Of a DNA stretch of 7,186 nt, positions 1 through 5,594 are shown piece after piece. Where the stretch lies: NCBI GenBank assembly GCA_964404765.1, contig CAYOLL010000254.1, positions 1 through 7,186 of the forward strand, read 5' to 3'. Every line of letters begins with the position of its first letter. Position 1 is the first letter of the stretch. This DNA comes from CAYOLL01 sp964404765 [NCBI: uncultured Gemmatimonadota bacterium]. GTDB lineage: Bacteria > 4572-55. Position numbers and translations under genes: made by a program. The notes under the pieces were generated by a model that was given only the letters and a program-made list of their open reading frames with translations, had not been told where the DNA came from and searched no databases.

Positions 1-156
1 GAAACAGTTAACGGTCTAACAATAAACAAATTCAGTAAAAATTCAAGACAAAATTCTATGCCCGCCATGCGTATCAAATGATTTGACAAGGGATTATGAA
101 CGCATTACTTTGGTTGCACTCATTTGATATTTTGATATTACAGGTTGACAAAAAAG
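1..156. other. AT-rich non-coding stretch at window edge
   Basis: No reading frame here looks like a real gene. Frame 1 is open from the edge for only 26 codons and has no recognisable family signature. A perfect 10-bp inverted repeat is present (TATCAAATGA at 72-81 and TCATTTGATA at 120-129), and the left arm also forms a 13-bp palindrome at 74-86. A TTGACA at 83-88 is followed after 17 bp by TACTTT, a weak possible promoter firing towards the terminator at 157-190. The stretch may simply be the 3' flank of a gene outside the window. Confidence 0.4.
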
Positions 157-190
157 CCGGAAGCGAGTCCATCGCCTCCGGTCTTTTTTT
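151..190. terminator. Intrinsic terminator, probably bidirectional
   Basis: CCGGAAGCGA at 157-166 pairs with TCGCCTCCGG at 172-181 (one A-C mismatch) around a 5-nt loop. A run of seven T follows on the plus strand at 184-190. The five A at 151-155, extended by the A at 150, give a U-tract on the opposite strand, so it could stop transcription in both directions. It resembles, but is not identical to, the two repeated terminators further right. Confidence 0.75.
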
Positions 191-246
191 ATCCATACTC
201 AGAAATGTCATTTCTCCAATTTTACAAAAAAGTGTACTAGGCAACA

Positions 247-358
247 ACCTTTAGAACCCTGTCATGCCGGAATGTATTTATCCGGCATCTTGTTTGCCTG
301 TAAGAAGATTCCGGCCAAAAACATGCCGGAATGACAACTTTAAAAGTGTTCTAAAGGT
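247..358. repeat. MITE-like or REP-like palindromic element
   Basis: The 112-bp segment is bounded by perfect 11-bp inverted repeats, ACCTTTAGAAC at 247-257 and GTTCTAAAGGT at 348-358. Inside are two separate hairpins with 8-bp perfect stems: ATGCCGGA 264-271 with TCCGGCAT 281-288, and ATTCCGGC 308-315 with GCCGGAAT 325-332. The 12-mer CATGCCGGAATG occurs at 263-274 and again at 322-333. No protein is encoded. The architecture is that of a non-autonomous dispersed element. Whether it is repeated elsewhere in the genome cannot be seen from this window. Confidence 0.5.
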
Positions 359-380
359 CTCTGACTATTACAAATTTTAC

Positions 381-417
381 AAAAAAGCCGGATACGATTG
401 CTCGCATCCGGCTTTTT
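381..417. terminator. Bidirectional intrinsic terminator, repeat copy 1
   Basis: GCCGGATACG at 387-396 pairs with CGCATCCGGC at 403-412 (one mismatch) around a 6-nt loop. It is flanked by A-tract (381-386) and T-tract (413-417), so either strand would give a hairpin followed by U. The same 37 bp, with two changes, occurs at 824-860. A 15-bp direct repeat, AATTTTACAAAAAAG, is found at its left edge (373-387) and also at 218-232. Confidence 0.7.
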
Positions 418-420
418 GCA

Positions 421-823
421 TTTAAGATTGTGGATTTAGGATTGCAGACGGTTACTCGCAATTAGCGGCCCGCATTGACTTTGGTGGGCGCATACCGCCG
501 CAAGGCCACCGGTAATTGCTCAAAAAGTGGTGGTAGACCGAACCTTGCGAAGGCTTCAGTGCACACTTTCACAAGTTTTGCAGTAAAGCCTTCGCAAGGT
601 TACCCACGCTTTTTGAGCAATTACCATTGGCGACTATCGGATAGAGCGCCGACTTATTTTTCAGATATAAACTTCTATCTTGCGTCTGTAGCGTCGTTTG
701 CGCCGCTTGCGTTAAGTTTTGTGAATAATTCAGGCTAAGCCCGCCGCTGCCGACGCTGCTCGTAAGGGCAGACTTTCCACAAACTCGTTCTATTAGCCAC
801 ATTTTTAAGTTGTCTGCCAAAGC
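421..823. other. Non-coding, hairpin-rich stretch between duplicated terminators
   Basis: Open frames exist on both strands (about 475-738 plus, 569-850 minus). They have no good ribosome binding site, no recognisable domain, and largely translate the two arms of the inverted repeat at 511-625, so I do not call them genes. Other foldable parts are GGCG-A-CTATC-G-GATAG-AG-CGCC at 629-650, and GGCAGAC 767-773 with GTCTGCC 812-818. GC content is higher than in the spacer at 1916-2300. It could be a structured RNA or a decayed mobile element; nothing in the sequence decides between these. Confidence 0.4.
511..625. repeat. Long imperfect inverted repeat
   Basis: GGTAATTGCTCAAAAAG (511-527) is the exact reverse complement of 609-625. 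AACCTTGCGAAGGCTT (541-556) is the exact reverse complement of 586-601. The 13 versus 7 bases between these blocks do not match well, giving an internal bulge. The central loop is 29 nt (557-585). RNA from either strand would fold into a hairpin of more than 30 pairs. No T-run follows, so it is not a simple terminator. Confidence 0.8.
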
Positions 824-860
824 AAAAAAGCCGGATACGATTGCTCGCATTCGGCTCTTT
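824..860. terminator. Bidirectional intrinsic terminator, repeat copy 2
   Basis: This matches 35 of 37 positions of the element at 381-417. The stem is GCCGGATACG 830-839 with CGCATTCGGC 846-855. On the minus strand the stem is followed by six U (824-829), so it can act as a second, back-up terminator behind speD. Confidence 0.7.
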
Positions 861-861
861 C

Positions 862-889
862 AAAAAAACAGGCGACTCGGGTGAGTCGC
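862..889 (-). terminator. Intrinsic terminator of the regulator-speD operon
   Basis: On the minus strand, GCGACTC (889-883) pairs perfectly with GAGTCGC (878-872) around a 4-nt loop. Three bases (CTG) and then seven U (868-862) follow. It lies 17 bp beyond the speD stop codon, in the right orientation to end that transcript. Confidence 0.85.
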
Positions 890-905
890 GCTACGGTACT
901 GGAAT

Positions 906-1316
906 TTAGATAACCACCGGCTCAATGTCGAATTCGACCGGCTTATGGTGCACATGCCGGCCGTCCAGATTGAGCACGCCGCGGCGAACTTCGCGTGTCT
1001 CGGCCTTGCGGGCGTGCAGGTGCTTTTTGAGGAATTGAAAGGCAATCCACGGATCAACCGTAGTGCCGCAGGTAAACAAATCTACGGACGCATAGCCGTA
1101 TTCCGGCCAGGTATGGATGGCCAAATGGGACTCGGCGATCACCACCGTGCCGCTGACGCCGTGCGGATTAAACATGTGGAAAACCTTTTCCACCACAGTT
1201 GCGCCGGCCAAAACCGCCGCTTTCGTCATAATTTCCTCGATGAACGCGCAGTCGTTCAAGGCGTTCGCCGAACAGTCGTAGTACTCAACCAATAAGTGAC
1301 GTCCCAAAGCATTCAT
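906..1316 (-). CDS. speD: S-adenosylmethionine decarboxylase proenzyme (SpeD)
   Basis: The 136-residue protein decarboxylates S-adenosylmethionine to supply the aminopropyl donor for spermidine-type polyamines in the cytosol. The family makes its pyruvoyl cofactor by self-cleavage. Here the cleavage motif Glu62-Ser63-His64 is intact ([15 protein letters not shown]), and the other known catalytic residues of the short bacterial type are in their usual places: His68 and Cys83 (DLFTCG). Length and residue numbering fit the Thermotoga/Bacillus class of about 120-140 residues. I chose the ATG at 1314-1316 because it matches the family's N-terminus ([14 protein letters not shown]) and has an AGAGGAG site at the right distance. 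An in-frame ATG 14 codons earlier (1358) would lie inside the upstream gene. Only 14 bp separate it from the regulator gene, so the two are co-transcribed. No speE is present in the window. Confidence 0.95.
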   Translation of the reverse strand: MNALGRHLLVEYYDCSANALNDCAFIEEIMTKAAVLAGATVVEKVFHMFNPHGVSGTVVIAESHLAIHTWPEYGYASVDLFTCGTTVDPWIAFQFLKKHLHARKAETREVRRGVLNLDGRHVHHKPVEFDIEPVVI

Positions 1317-1330
1317 GCTAAACTCCTCTC

Positions 1331-1876
1331 TTAGAAGTAAGGTGGCGAAGAAATCCACAGGAAGGTGGCTTCGCTTTTGCCGTTGTTTTGTATTTTATGA
1401 ACTCGATTGCAAGCATAGTAAAAACATTCATCCTTCTTGACCCGGTAACTCTTGTCGCCCAATATAACTTCGATCCGGCCCTGCAGAACATAGCCGAACT
1501 CATCCCCGTCGTGCGGATCGTCCGTCAGCGTTTCCTCGCCCGGATCCAGAGTGCACAAGACCGGGTCCATGTGACGATTGGGCGCGCCGTGAATCAAATA
1601 TTCAAAATCATAAATACCGGGCTTTTTGACTACGCGCCGATCAGCCATGGTAAAAACGATTTTCGGTTCACTGTACTCGCTGAAAAAACTGGCCAGCGTC
1701 TGATTCAGCGCCTTGAGAATATCCGCCAGACTATCCACGGAAATCGAAGTAATATCCCGCTCAATCTGCGAGATAAACCCTTTTGTTAAACCGGCGCGTT
1801 CGGCCAACTCTTCCTGAGTCAGATTAGCCGATAAGCGCAGGTTGCGGATTCTTTCTCCAATTTTAAACGGCGACAT
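1331..1876 (-). CDS. XRE-family transcriptional regulator with C-terminal cupin domain
   Basis: The protein has 181 residues. Residues 7-63 form an XRE/Cro-type helix-turn-helix with the typical recognition segment [10 protein letters not shown] (31-40). Residues about 100-178 form a cupin barrel ([21 protein letters not shown] near 121-141, and His160 in the second motif) that probably binds a small ligand or metal. The layout is that of E. coli PuuR, the putrescine-responsive repressor, but the specificity cannot be read from sequence. The gene is directly followed by speD with a 14-bp gap, so it most likely senses a polyamine or related metabolite and controls its own operon. The ATG at 1874-1876 has an AGGA site 7 nt upstream. 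The candidate promoter and palindromic operator lie immediately before it. Confidence 0.9.
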   Translation of the reverse strand: MSPFKIGERIRNLRLSANLTQEELAERAGLTKGFISQIERDITSISVDSLADILKALNQTLASFFSEYSEPKIVFTMADRRVVKKPGIYDFEYLIHGAPNRHMDPVLCTLDPGEETLTDDPHDGDEFGYVLQGRIEVILGDKSYRVKKDECFYYACNRVHKIQNNGKSEATFLWISSPPYF

Positions 1877-1898
1877 TTTAGCATCCTATATCAAGTAA

Positions 1899-1915
1899 TT
1901 AGTTTAGTAAACTAA
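1899..1915. promoter_or_regulatory. 17-bp perfect palindrome, probable operator of the XRE-cupin regulator
   Basis: TTAGTTTAGTAAACTAA is perfectly symmetric around the central G at 1907, with 8-bp arms. It lies 22-39 bp before the regulator start codon and about 6-22 bp downstream of the predicted transcription start, where a bound repressor would block elongation or polymerase binding. No ligand or binding data follow from the sequence. The assignment rests on symmetry and position. Confidence 0.65.
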
Positions 1916-1928
1916 ATTAAGTTTTGTG

Positions 1929-1956
1929 AAAATATACTTTTAAAAACAGATGTCAA
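1929..1956 (-). promoter_or_regulatory. Sigma70-like promoter of the regulator-speD operon
   Basis: Read on the minus strand, a consensus TTGACA (1956-1951) is followed after 16 bp by TATTTT (1934-1929), a 4/6 match to the -10 box. The start point would be near 1922, giving a leader of about 45 nt that includes the 17-bp palindrome. Confidence 0.6.
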
Positions 1957-2331
1957 GAAAAATACAATAAAATTGACTTTATTTTTAATAAAATATATCA
2001 GACGCTTCTTAACTGCTGACTTGTAAAGGCTTTCCAGATTAGAGATGAATGCTTGAAATTTCTTGAATCTTTTAAATTTCTTCAACACAGACAACAGTTA
2101 ATTACAAGTCTAATAGCTTATATTAAAAGAAAAAATTAGTATAAACAGTTAGATTTACGATTAAATTTTAATTCAAAAATAAGGCTATTTATGGCTGCAG
2201 CTTAAATAAATGTGGATTTTGCGATTTACGATTTTCCTTGACAGACGCCCAAAATAACGCATGATGATTTCATTACCCGGAACCGCACTTTAGCGCACTT
2301 AATCTAGGCGGGGAGGCTTTTTTACCGCTAG
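1957..2331. other. AT-rich spacer between divergent transcription units
   Basis: I see no gene here. A 60-codon minus-strand frame (1912-2094) is rich in Lys, Phe and Ile as expected from AT-rich DNA, has no ribosome binding site and overlaps the regulator promoter. An 11-bp direct repeat, GATTTACGATT, occurs at 2152-2162 and 2223-2233. A TTGACA at 2238-2243 has no convincing -10 partner. The base composition becomes gene-like again only after about 2240. Confidence 0.5.
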
Positions 2332-2340
2332 TGCTACAAT
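2332..2340 (+). promoter_or_regulatory. Extended -10 promoter of the leader-HEPN-MNT cassette
   Basis: TGCTACAAT is an extended -10 element: TG, one base, then TACAAT (5/6 match). No good -35 hexamer is found 16-18 bp upstream, which is tolerated in extended -10 promoters. The start would be near 2347, leaving about 32 nt before the leader ORF. Confidence 0.45.
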
Positions 2341-2378
2341 GTTTATAGCAATATCCGCTTAAAGAGGAGGCTTTGACC

Positions 2379-2447
2379 ATGATGACCCAATTCAGAATAC
2401 GTCCTACGCAGCGCCTGGTATCTTTGCGGAAGGATGTGGCGGTATGA
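2379..2447 (+). CDS. 22-residue leader ORF, translationally coupled to the HEPN gene
   Basis: A strong AGAGGAGG site sits 8 nt before a double ATG (2379 and 2382). The frame runs for 22 codons (MMTQFRIRPTQRLVSLRKDV and two more) and stops in a TGA that overlaps the ATG of the HEPN gene as ATGA. The peptide is basic, with five Arg or Lys beyond residue 5, and I recognise no family. The layout suggests a leader peptide or a tiny third protein of the cassette. It may also only deliver ribosomes to the next gene, or be the remnant of a longer gene. The translation signals are clear; production of a functional peptide is an inference. Confidence 0.5.
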   Translation: MMTQFRIRPTQRLVSLRKDVAV

Positions 2448-2824
2448 ACAAAGAAGTTCAAAATTGGTTAGACTCAGCCGAATACGACCTAGGCAGCGCC
2501 GAACATATGCAACATTCCGGACGGTATATTTATACGGTGTTTATGTGCCATCTGACTCTGGAAAAAGCATTAAAAGCGCACATCCAAGCGCAAACCGGCC
2601 AAATGCCGCCGCGTATTCATGATCTCGTGTCCCTGTCCAAACTCAGCGGGCTTGTTTTTACGCCGGAAATGGCGGTTTTTATCGCCGAGATCGGCAACTT
2701 GAGTGTCGTCACCCGCTATCCGGCCGATTTTCAAGCCATCCGGCTTGAGTACTCACGGGAACGAGCCGCTATCGTCTTACAAAAAACACAGGAGTTTTTT
2801 AAATGGATCAAACCCTTGATATGA
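2444..2824 (+). CDS. HEPN-domain protein (COG2250-like), partner of the MNT protein
   Basis: This 126-residue all-helical protein has the hallmarks of the minimal HEPN family usually encoded next to nucleotidyltransferases: an N-terminal helix (WLDSAEYDLGSAE, 8-20), the LEKALKA core (39-45), PPRIHDLVSL (55-64) and VTRYP (89-93). In such pairs the HEPN protein is a toxin-like or substrate-binding partner. The RX4-6H ribonuclease motif of active HEPN toxins is not evident; the nearest is Arg57-Ile-His59 with only one residue between. Catalysis is therefore doubtful. A GGAAGGA site lies 9 nt before the ATG. The start overlaps the leader stop, and the end overlaps the next gene by 22 bp, indicating one tightly coupled operon. 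It could be a toxin, an antitoxin partner or part of a nucleotide-transfer complex. Confidence 0.85.
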   Translation: MNKEVQNWLDSAEYDLGSAEHMQHSGRYIYTVFMCHLTLEKALKAHIQAQTGQMPPRIHDLVSLSKLSGLVFTPEMAVFIAEIGNLSVVTRYPADFQAIRLEYSRERAAIVLQKTQEFFKWIKPLI

Positions 2825-3135
2825 CTCTGACCGCCTACCAAGAACAATTAGCGCAGTTGGGAATTCGCGTCCAAAAACTGATTATGTTCGGCTCATACGC
2901 CCAGGGCACGGCCACGCCGGAAAGTGATTTAGACCTGGCGGTTTTATCCGATGACTTTGCCGGTATGGATGTATGGAGCAAACTGAGCCTGTTGGGCCGC
3001 GCCCGGCTTGGCCTGGCCAAACCCATGGAGATTATGGGTCTGACCGCAGCGGAATTTCAGGCGGCTGCGTCCGGCACATTCATTGCCGATGAAATCCGGA
3101 CAAAGGGCAAGGTCGTTTTTGAGGCCGCATCTTAA
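2803..3135 (+). CDS. Minimal nucleotidyltransferase (MNT), MntA-like
   Basis: This 110-residue protein carries the nucleotidyltransferase motif GSX10DXD in full: Gly30-Ser31, then Asp42-Leu-Asp44 (GSYAQGTATPESDLDLAV). A later acidic residue, Glu76 in KPMEIMGL, is a likely third metal ligand. The C-terminal segment (FIADEIRTKGKVVF, 93-106) is typical of the small MNT proteins paired with HEPN. In characterised HepT/MntA pairs, the MNT protein transfers AMP to the HEPN toxin and neutralises it. Here the same role is an inference, because the HEPN partner is of a different subfamily. The ATG at 2803 has a CAGGAG site 8 nt upstream and overlaps the HEPN gene by 22 bp. A second in-frame ATG at 2821 is less well placed. 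Confidence 0.87.
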   Translation: MDQTLDMTLTAYQEQLAQLGIRVQKLIMFGSYAQGTATPESDLDLAVLSDDFAGMDVWSKLSLLGRARLGLAKPMEIMGLTAAEFQAAASGTFIADEIRTKGKVVFEAAS

Positions 3136-3150
3136 ACTGTGAACCGTGCA

Positions 3151-3170
3151 CTTCAGCTCACTTTAGCTCA
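3151..3170. repeat. 10-bp tandem repeat at the transposase break point
   Basis: CTTCAGCTCA and CTTTAGCTCA are adjacent and differ at one base. On the minus strand, the transposase stop codon (3160-3158) lies at their junction. This fits a small duplication or a deletion scar that ended the transposase frame. Confidence 0.6.
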
Positions 3171-3394
3171 TATCCGTTGCGCTGCCCGGGGTGAGCCGGG
3201 GCGGTCCGCTCGTAATAGCCGCGGCCCAAATACTCGGCCACTTCTTGCTCCAGAACTTCCTGGATCAGCTTTTGGCTGCCTTTGCGGATCAACTGCGTTA
3301 AAAAATCGTCCGCTTGTTTCTCTTCCGGACCGGCGGCTAACAGAGCGGCAATCTCGCGGCTCAAACGGGTCGTTGGTTGTTCTTTTACAGCCAT
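3158..3394 (-). pseudogene. Truncated IS256 (Mutator)-family transposase, N-terminal fragment
   Basis: The 78-residue frame matches the N-terminal part of IS256-family transposases: LIRKGSQKLIQEVLEQEVAE (35-54), YLGRGYYERT (55-64) and RNGYE (72-76). Full-length members have about 400 residues and a DDE catalytic domain. Here the frame stops right after the RNGY motif and no DDE region follows. The start is intact, with an AAGGAG site before ATG 3394. Only 22 bp separate the break point from the MNT stop codon, so the rest of the element was lost, probably by deletion at or beyond the cassette. Terminal inverted repeats of the element could not be identified. It marks past transposition next to the HEPN/MNT cassette. 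A functional short protein is unlikely. Confidence 0.85.
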
Positions 3395-3508
3395 TTGTTC
3401 TCTCCTTCTTTACATTAAGGTTAAGGGATTCGGGTCTTTACGTATCGCACTAAAAAATATGGCCTGAGCTTCAAAATGACGACTCAAACTTTACAGGAAA
3501 TATAAGAC

Positions 3509-5416
3509 TTGACCCAAAATCCAAGCGCTATGACCAAACACATTATTGTCGGCACCGCCGGCCACATCGACCACGGCAAAACCACACTGATCAAAACGCT
3601 GACCGGCGTCAATACCGACCGCTTAGCCGAAGAGCAGGAGCGCGGCATTTCCATCGTGCTGGGCTTTGCCGAACTTCGGCTGCCCTCCGGCATTCAAGTC
3701 GGCGTGGTGGATGTCCCCGGCCACGAAAAATTTGTCCGCACCATGCTGTCCGGCGCAGCCGGCATTGACTTTGTGCTGTTTATCATCGCCGCGGACGAGG
3801 GCGTGATGCCGCAGACGGTCGAACATCTGGAAATCCTGCAGCTGCTTGGCTTACAACACGGTCTGATCGTCCTGACAAAAGTCGATATGGTGGACGAGGA
3901 ATGGCTGACGCTGGTGACGGACGATGTGCAGACGTTTATGAAGGGCACGTTTCTGGAAAACGCGCCGCTGATCCCGTTTTCCAGCAAAAAAGGCACAGGC
4001 CAAGCCGAGTTACTGGCCGCGATGGATGAATTGGCACAGCGTATGACGACCCGTTCGGAAGCCGGTTTTGCCCGCCTGCCGATTGATCGGGTTTTTACCA
4101 TTCAGGGCATTGGCACGGTTGTGACCGGCACGCTCTGGTCCGGACAACTCCGTGTAGGCGAGACGGTTACGGTTCAGCCGTCGGGCTTGACTTGCAAAAT
4201 CCGCAACATCCAGGTGCATGAGCGGGATAGTCAGGCAGCCATGGCCGGACAGCGGACGGCGGTGGCGTTGCAAGGAGTTGATAAGCAACAGGTTATGCCC
4301 GGTCAGGTTGTTGTCAGCACGGCGATGTTGAAGCCGACCTACATGCTGGATGTACAGCTGCGTTGCGTCAAAAGTCTGAAGAAAAACATCCACAACCGGC
4401 AGAAAGTGCACTTCCATCATGGCACGGCCACCGTGCTGGGCTATGTCATTCTGCTGGACCGGGAAGAGGCCGGGCCGGGCGACACGGTTTATGCCCAAAT
4501 GCGCCTGGAAGAACCCATTGTCGTCGCCCGGGGTGACCGCTTTGTGATCCGCATGTACTCGCCCGTCGTCACCATTGCCGGCGGCGTGATTCTGGATGCT
4601 AATCCGCCCAAGCATAAACGATTTGATGCCGCTGCATTGCAGTTGCTGGAACGAATCGAAGCGGGTAATGTGGCCGAGGCGCTGAGTTTATTAGTCGCCG
4701 AGGCGCGTTTTTGTGGTCTGAGTCCAAGCGAGATTTCCCGCCGGTTTACGCTGGAATTAGAATATTTGCATGACATGATTGCCGCCCGGCCCGATTTGGT
4801 GATGGCCGATGATCGGCAGTTTGTAGTGCATGAAACCGTCTTTAATGAGATCAAGCAGCAGCTTTTGGATAAACTACAGGCTTTCCACGCCAAATTTCCG
4901 CTGCGAATCGGCGCACCGCCGTTGGAAATCCAAAACGAGCTGCCGCCGATTCTGCCCGAAGCCATTTTCCAGAAAGCCGTGCATGATCTGATTGCCGCCG
5001 GCAACTTGCGCGAACGTGAGTCCCTGATTGCCGGCAAAGATTTTCAAGTTAGTTTAACCGAACAGGATCAGCGTCGCTGTCGGGAAGTGCTGACTTATTT
5101 TGATCAAGCCGGGCTCATGCCGCCGTTTATAGACGAGATTCCTCTCAAAATAGAGCCGGAAATTTTGCACTATCTGTTAGCCGAAGGCAACTTAGTGCGC
5201 ATCAATCGCACTTTTATTTTAGCCGGCAGTGCGCTGCGCCGTATTCAGGATTTTCTGCGTCAGTATTTTGCTGCTCAGCCGGAATTGCCTGTCGGCATCT
5301 TTCGCGACCAATTAGGCTTAAGCCGCAAGTATGCCATTCCGCTGCTGGAATATTTGGACGAGCATGGTTTAACCCGTCGCGAAGGCGATATTCGCTATCT
5401 GCCGAAGAACTCGTAG
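3509..5416 (+). CDS. selB: Selenocysteine-specific translation elongation factor SelB
   Basis: SelB is a GTPase that brings selenocysteyl-tRNA to UGA codons followed by a SECIS hairpin. All G motifs are visible: GHIDHGKT (18-25), the switch segment ERGISI (44-49), DVPGHE (68-73) and TKVD (123-126). Domain II starts near 191 ([20 protein letters not shown]) and domain III covers about 275-370. The C-terminal third (about 380-635) is the winged-helix array that binds the SECIS RNA, ending in [20 protein letters not shown]. The length of 635 fits the family (about 600-640). The start is uncertain. TTG 3509 has an AGGA site about 10 nt upstream and is the first start after an in-frame stop. ATG 3530 gives the more usual N-terminus ([12 protein letters not shown]) but has no visible ribosome binding site. 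selA, selD and tRNA-Sec are not in the window. Confidence 0.96.
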   Translation: MTQNPSAMTKHIIVGTAGHIDHGKTTLIKTLTGVNTDRLAEEQERGISIVLGFAELRLPSGIQVGVVDVPGHEKFVRTMLSGAAGIDFVLFIIAADEGVMPQTVEHLEILQLLGLQHGLIVLTKVDMVDEEWLTLVTDDVQTFMKGTFLENAPLIPFSSKKGTGQAELLAAMDELAQRMTTRSEAGFARLPIDRVFTIQGIGTVVTGTLWSGQLRVGETVTVQPSGLTCKIRNIQVHERDSQAAMAGQRTAVALQGVDKQQVMPGQVVVSTAMLKPTYMLDVQLRCVKSLKKNIHNRQKVHFHHGTATVLGYVILLDREEAGPGDTVYAQMRLEEPIVVARGDRFVIRMYSPVVTIAGGVILDANPPKHKRFDAAALQLLERIEAGNVAEALSLLVAEARFCGLSPSEISRRFTLELEYLHDMIAARPDLVMADDRQFVVHETVFNEIKQQLLDKLQAFHAKFPLRIGAPPLEIQNELPPILPEAIFQKAVHDLIAAGNLRERESLIAGKDFQVSLTEQDQRRCREVLTYFDQAGLMPPFIDEIPLKIEPEILHYLLAEGNLVRINRTFILAGSALRRIQDFLRQYFAAQPELPVGIFRDQLGLSRKYAIPLLEYLDEHGLTRREGDIRYLPKNS

Positions 5417-5594
5417 CGGGCCTAAGAATGCGCGTACTTATGTGGCATCCCTTCCTTAGCTAAACGCAAAAAATCTTTCCGCCTGACAAGACCAAATGCA
5501 TAAAATTCTTTACAAAACAGACTTTTTGACGTATGTTTTTGATCTTTCCGTAACTAAAGTTTTAAATTTCCTTTAACTCGAATCGGAGGACTGC
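5417..5594. other. selB-hmgA spacer
   Basis: The 178-bp spacer contains a weak imperfect hairpin just after selB (CTAAG 5422-5426 with CTTAG 5455-5459, and ATGC with GCAT inside). It is not followed by a clean T-run, so it is not called a terminator. No tRNA-like fold or SECIS-type element was recognised. The right part holds the candidate promoter for the reductase gene. Confidence 0.45.
5509..5537 (+). promoter_or_regulatory. Candidate promoter of the HMG-CoA reductase gene
   Basis: TTTACA (5509-5514, 5/6 match) is followed after exactly 17 bp by TATGTT (5532-5537, 4/6 match). Transcription would begin near 5544, about 50 nt before the ATG. This suggests the reductase is transcribed independently of selB. 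Confidence 0.4.

Noticed and set aside
247-625. CRISPR array in the repeat-rich left part
   Set aside because: The repeats are palindromic or inverted, of different lengths and irregularly spaced. There are no regularly spaced direct repeats with unique spacers and no cas genes.
475-850. Overlapping open frames on both strands (475-738 plus, 569-850 minus) as small proteins
   Set aside because: They have no recognisable domain and no good ribosome binding site. The peptides they share come from the inverted repeat at 511-625, and the minus frame runs into a terminator.
945-1295. Plus-strand open frame opposite speD
   Set aside because: It is a shadow of speD, which has all its catalytic residues on the minus strand.
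1912-2094. Minus-strand 60-codon frame rich in Lys, Phe and Ile
   Set aside because: It has a composition expected of AT-rich DNA, no ribosome binding site, and overlaps the promoter and operator of the regulator gene.
3139-3467. Plus-strand frames over the transposase remnant
   Set aside because: They are antisense shadows; the minus-strand frame has a clear IS256-family match and a good ribosome binding site.
4010-5037. Long minus-strand frames inside selB (up to 201 codons)
   Set aside because: They lie wholly opposite a gene with strong family motifs throughout. No plausible domain or start signal was seen.
5417-5594. tRNA-Sec or SECIS element near selB
   Set aside because: I looked for a tRNA-like acceptor stem, a GGTTCGA-type T-loop and a SECIS-like hairpin and saw none.
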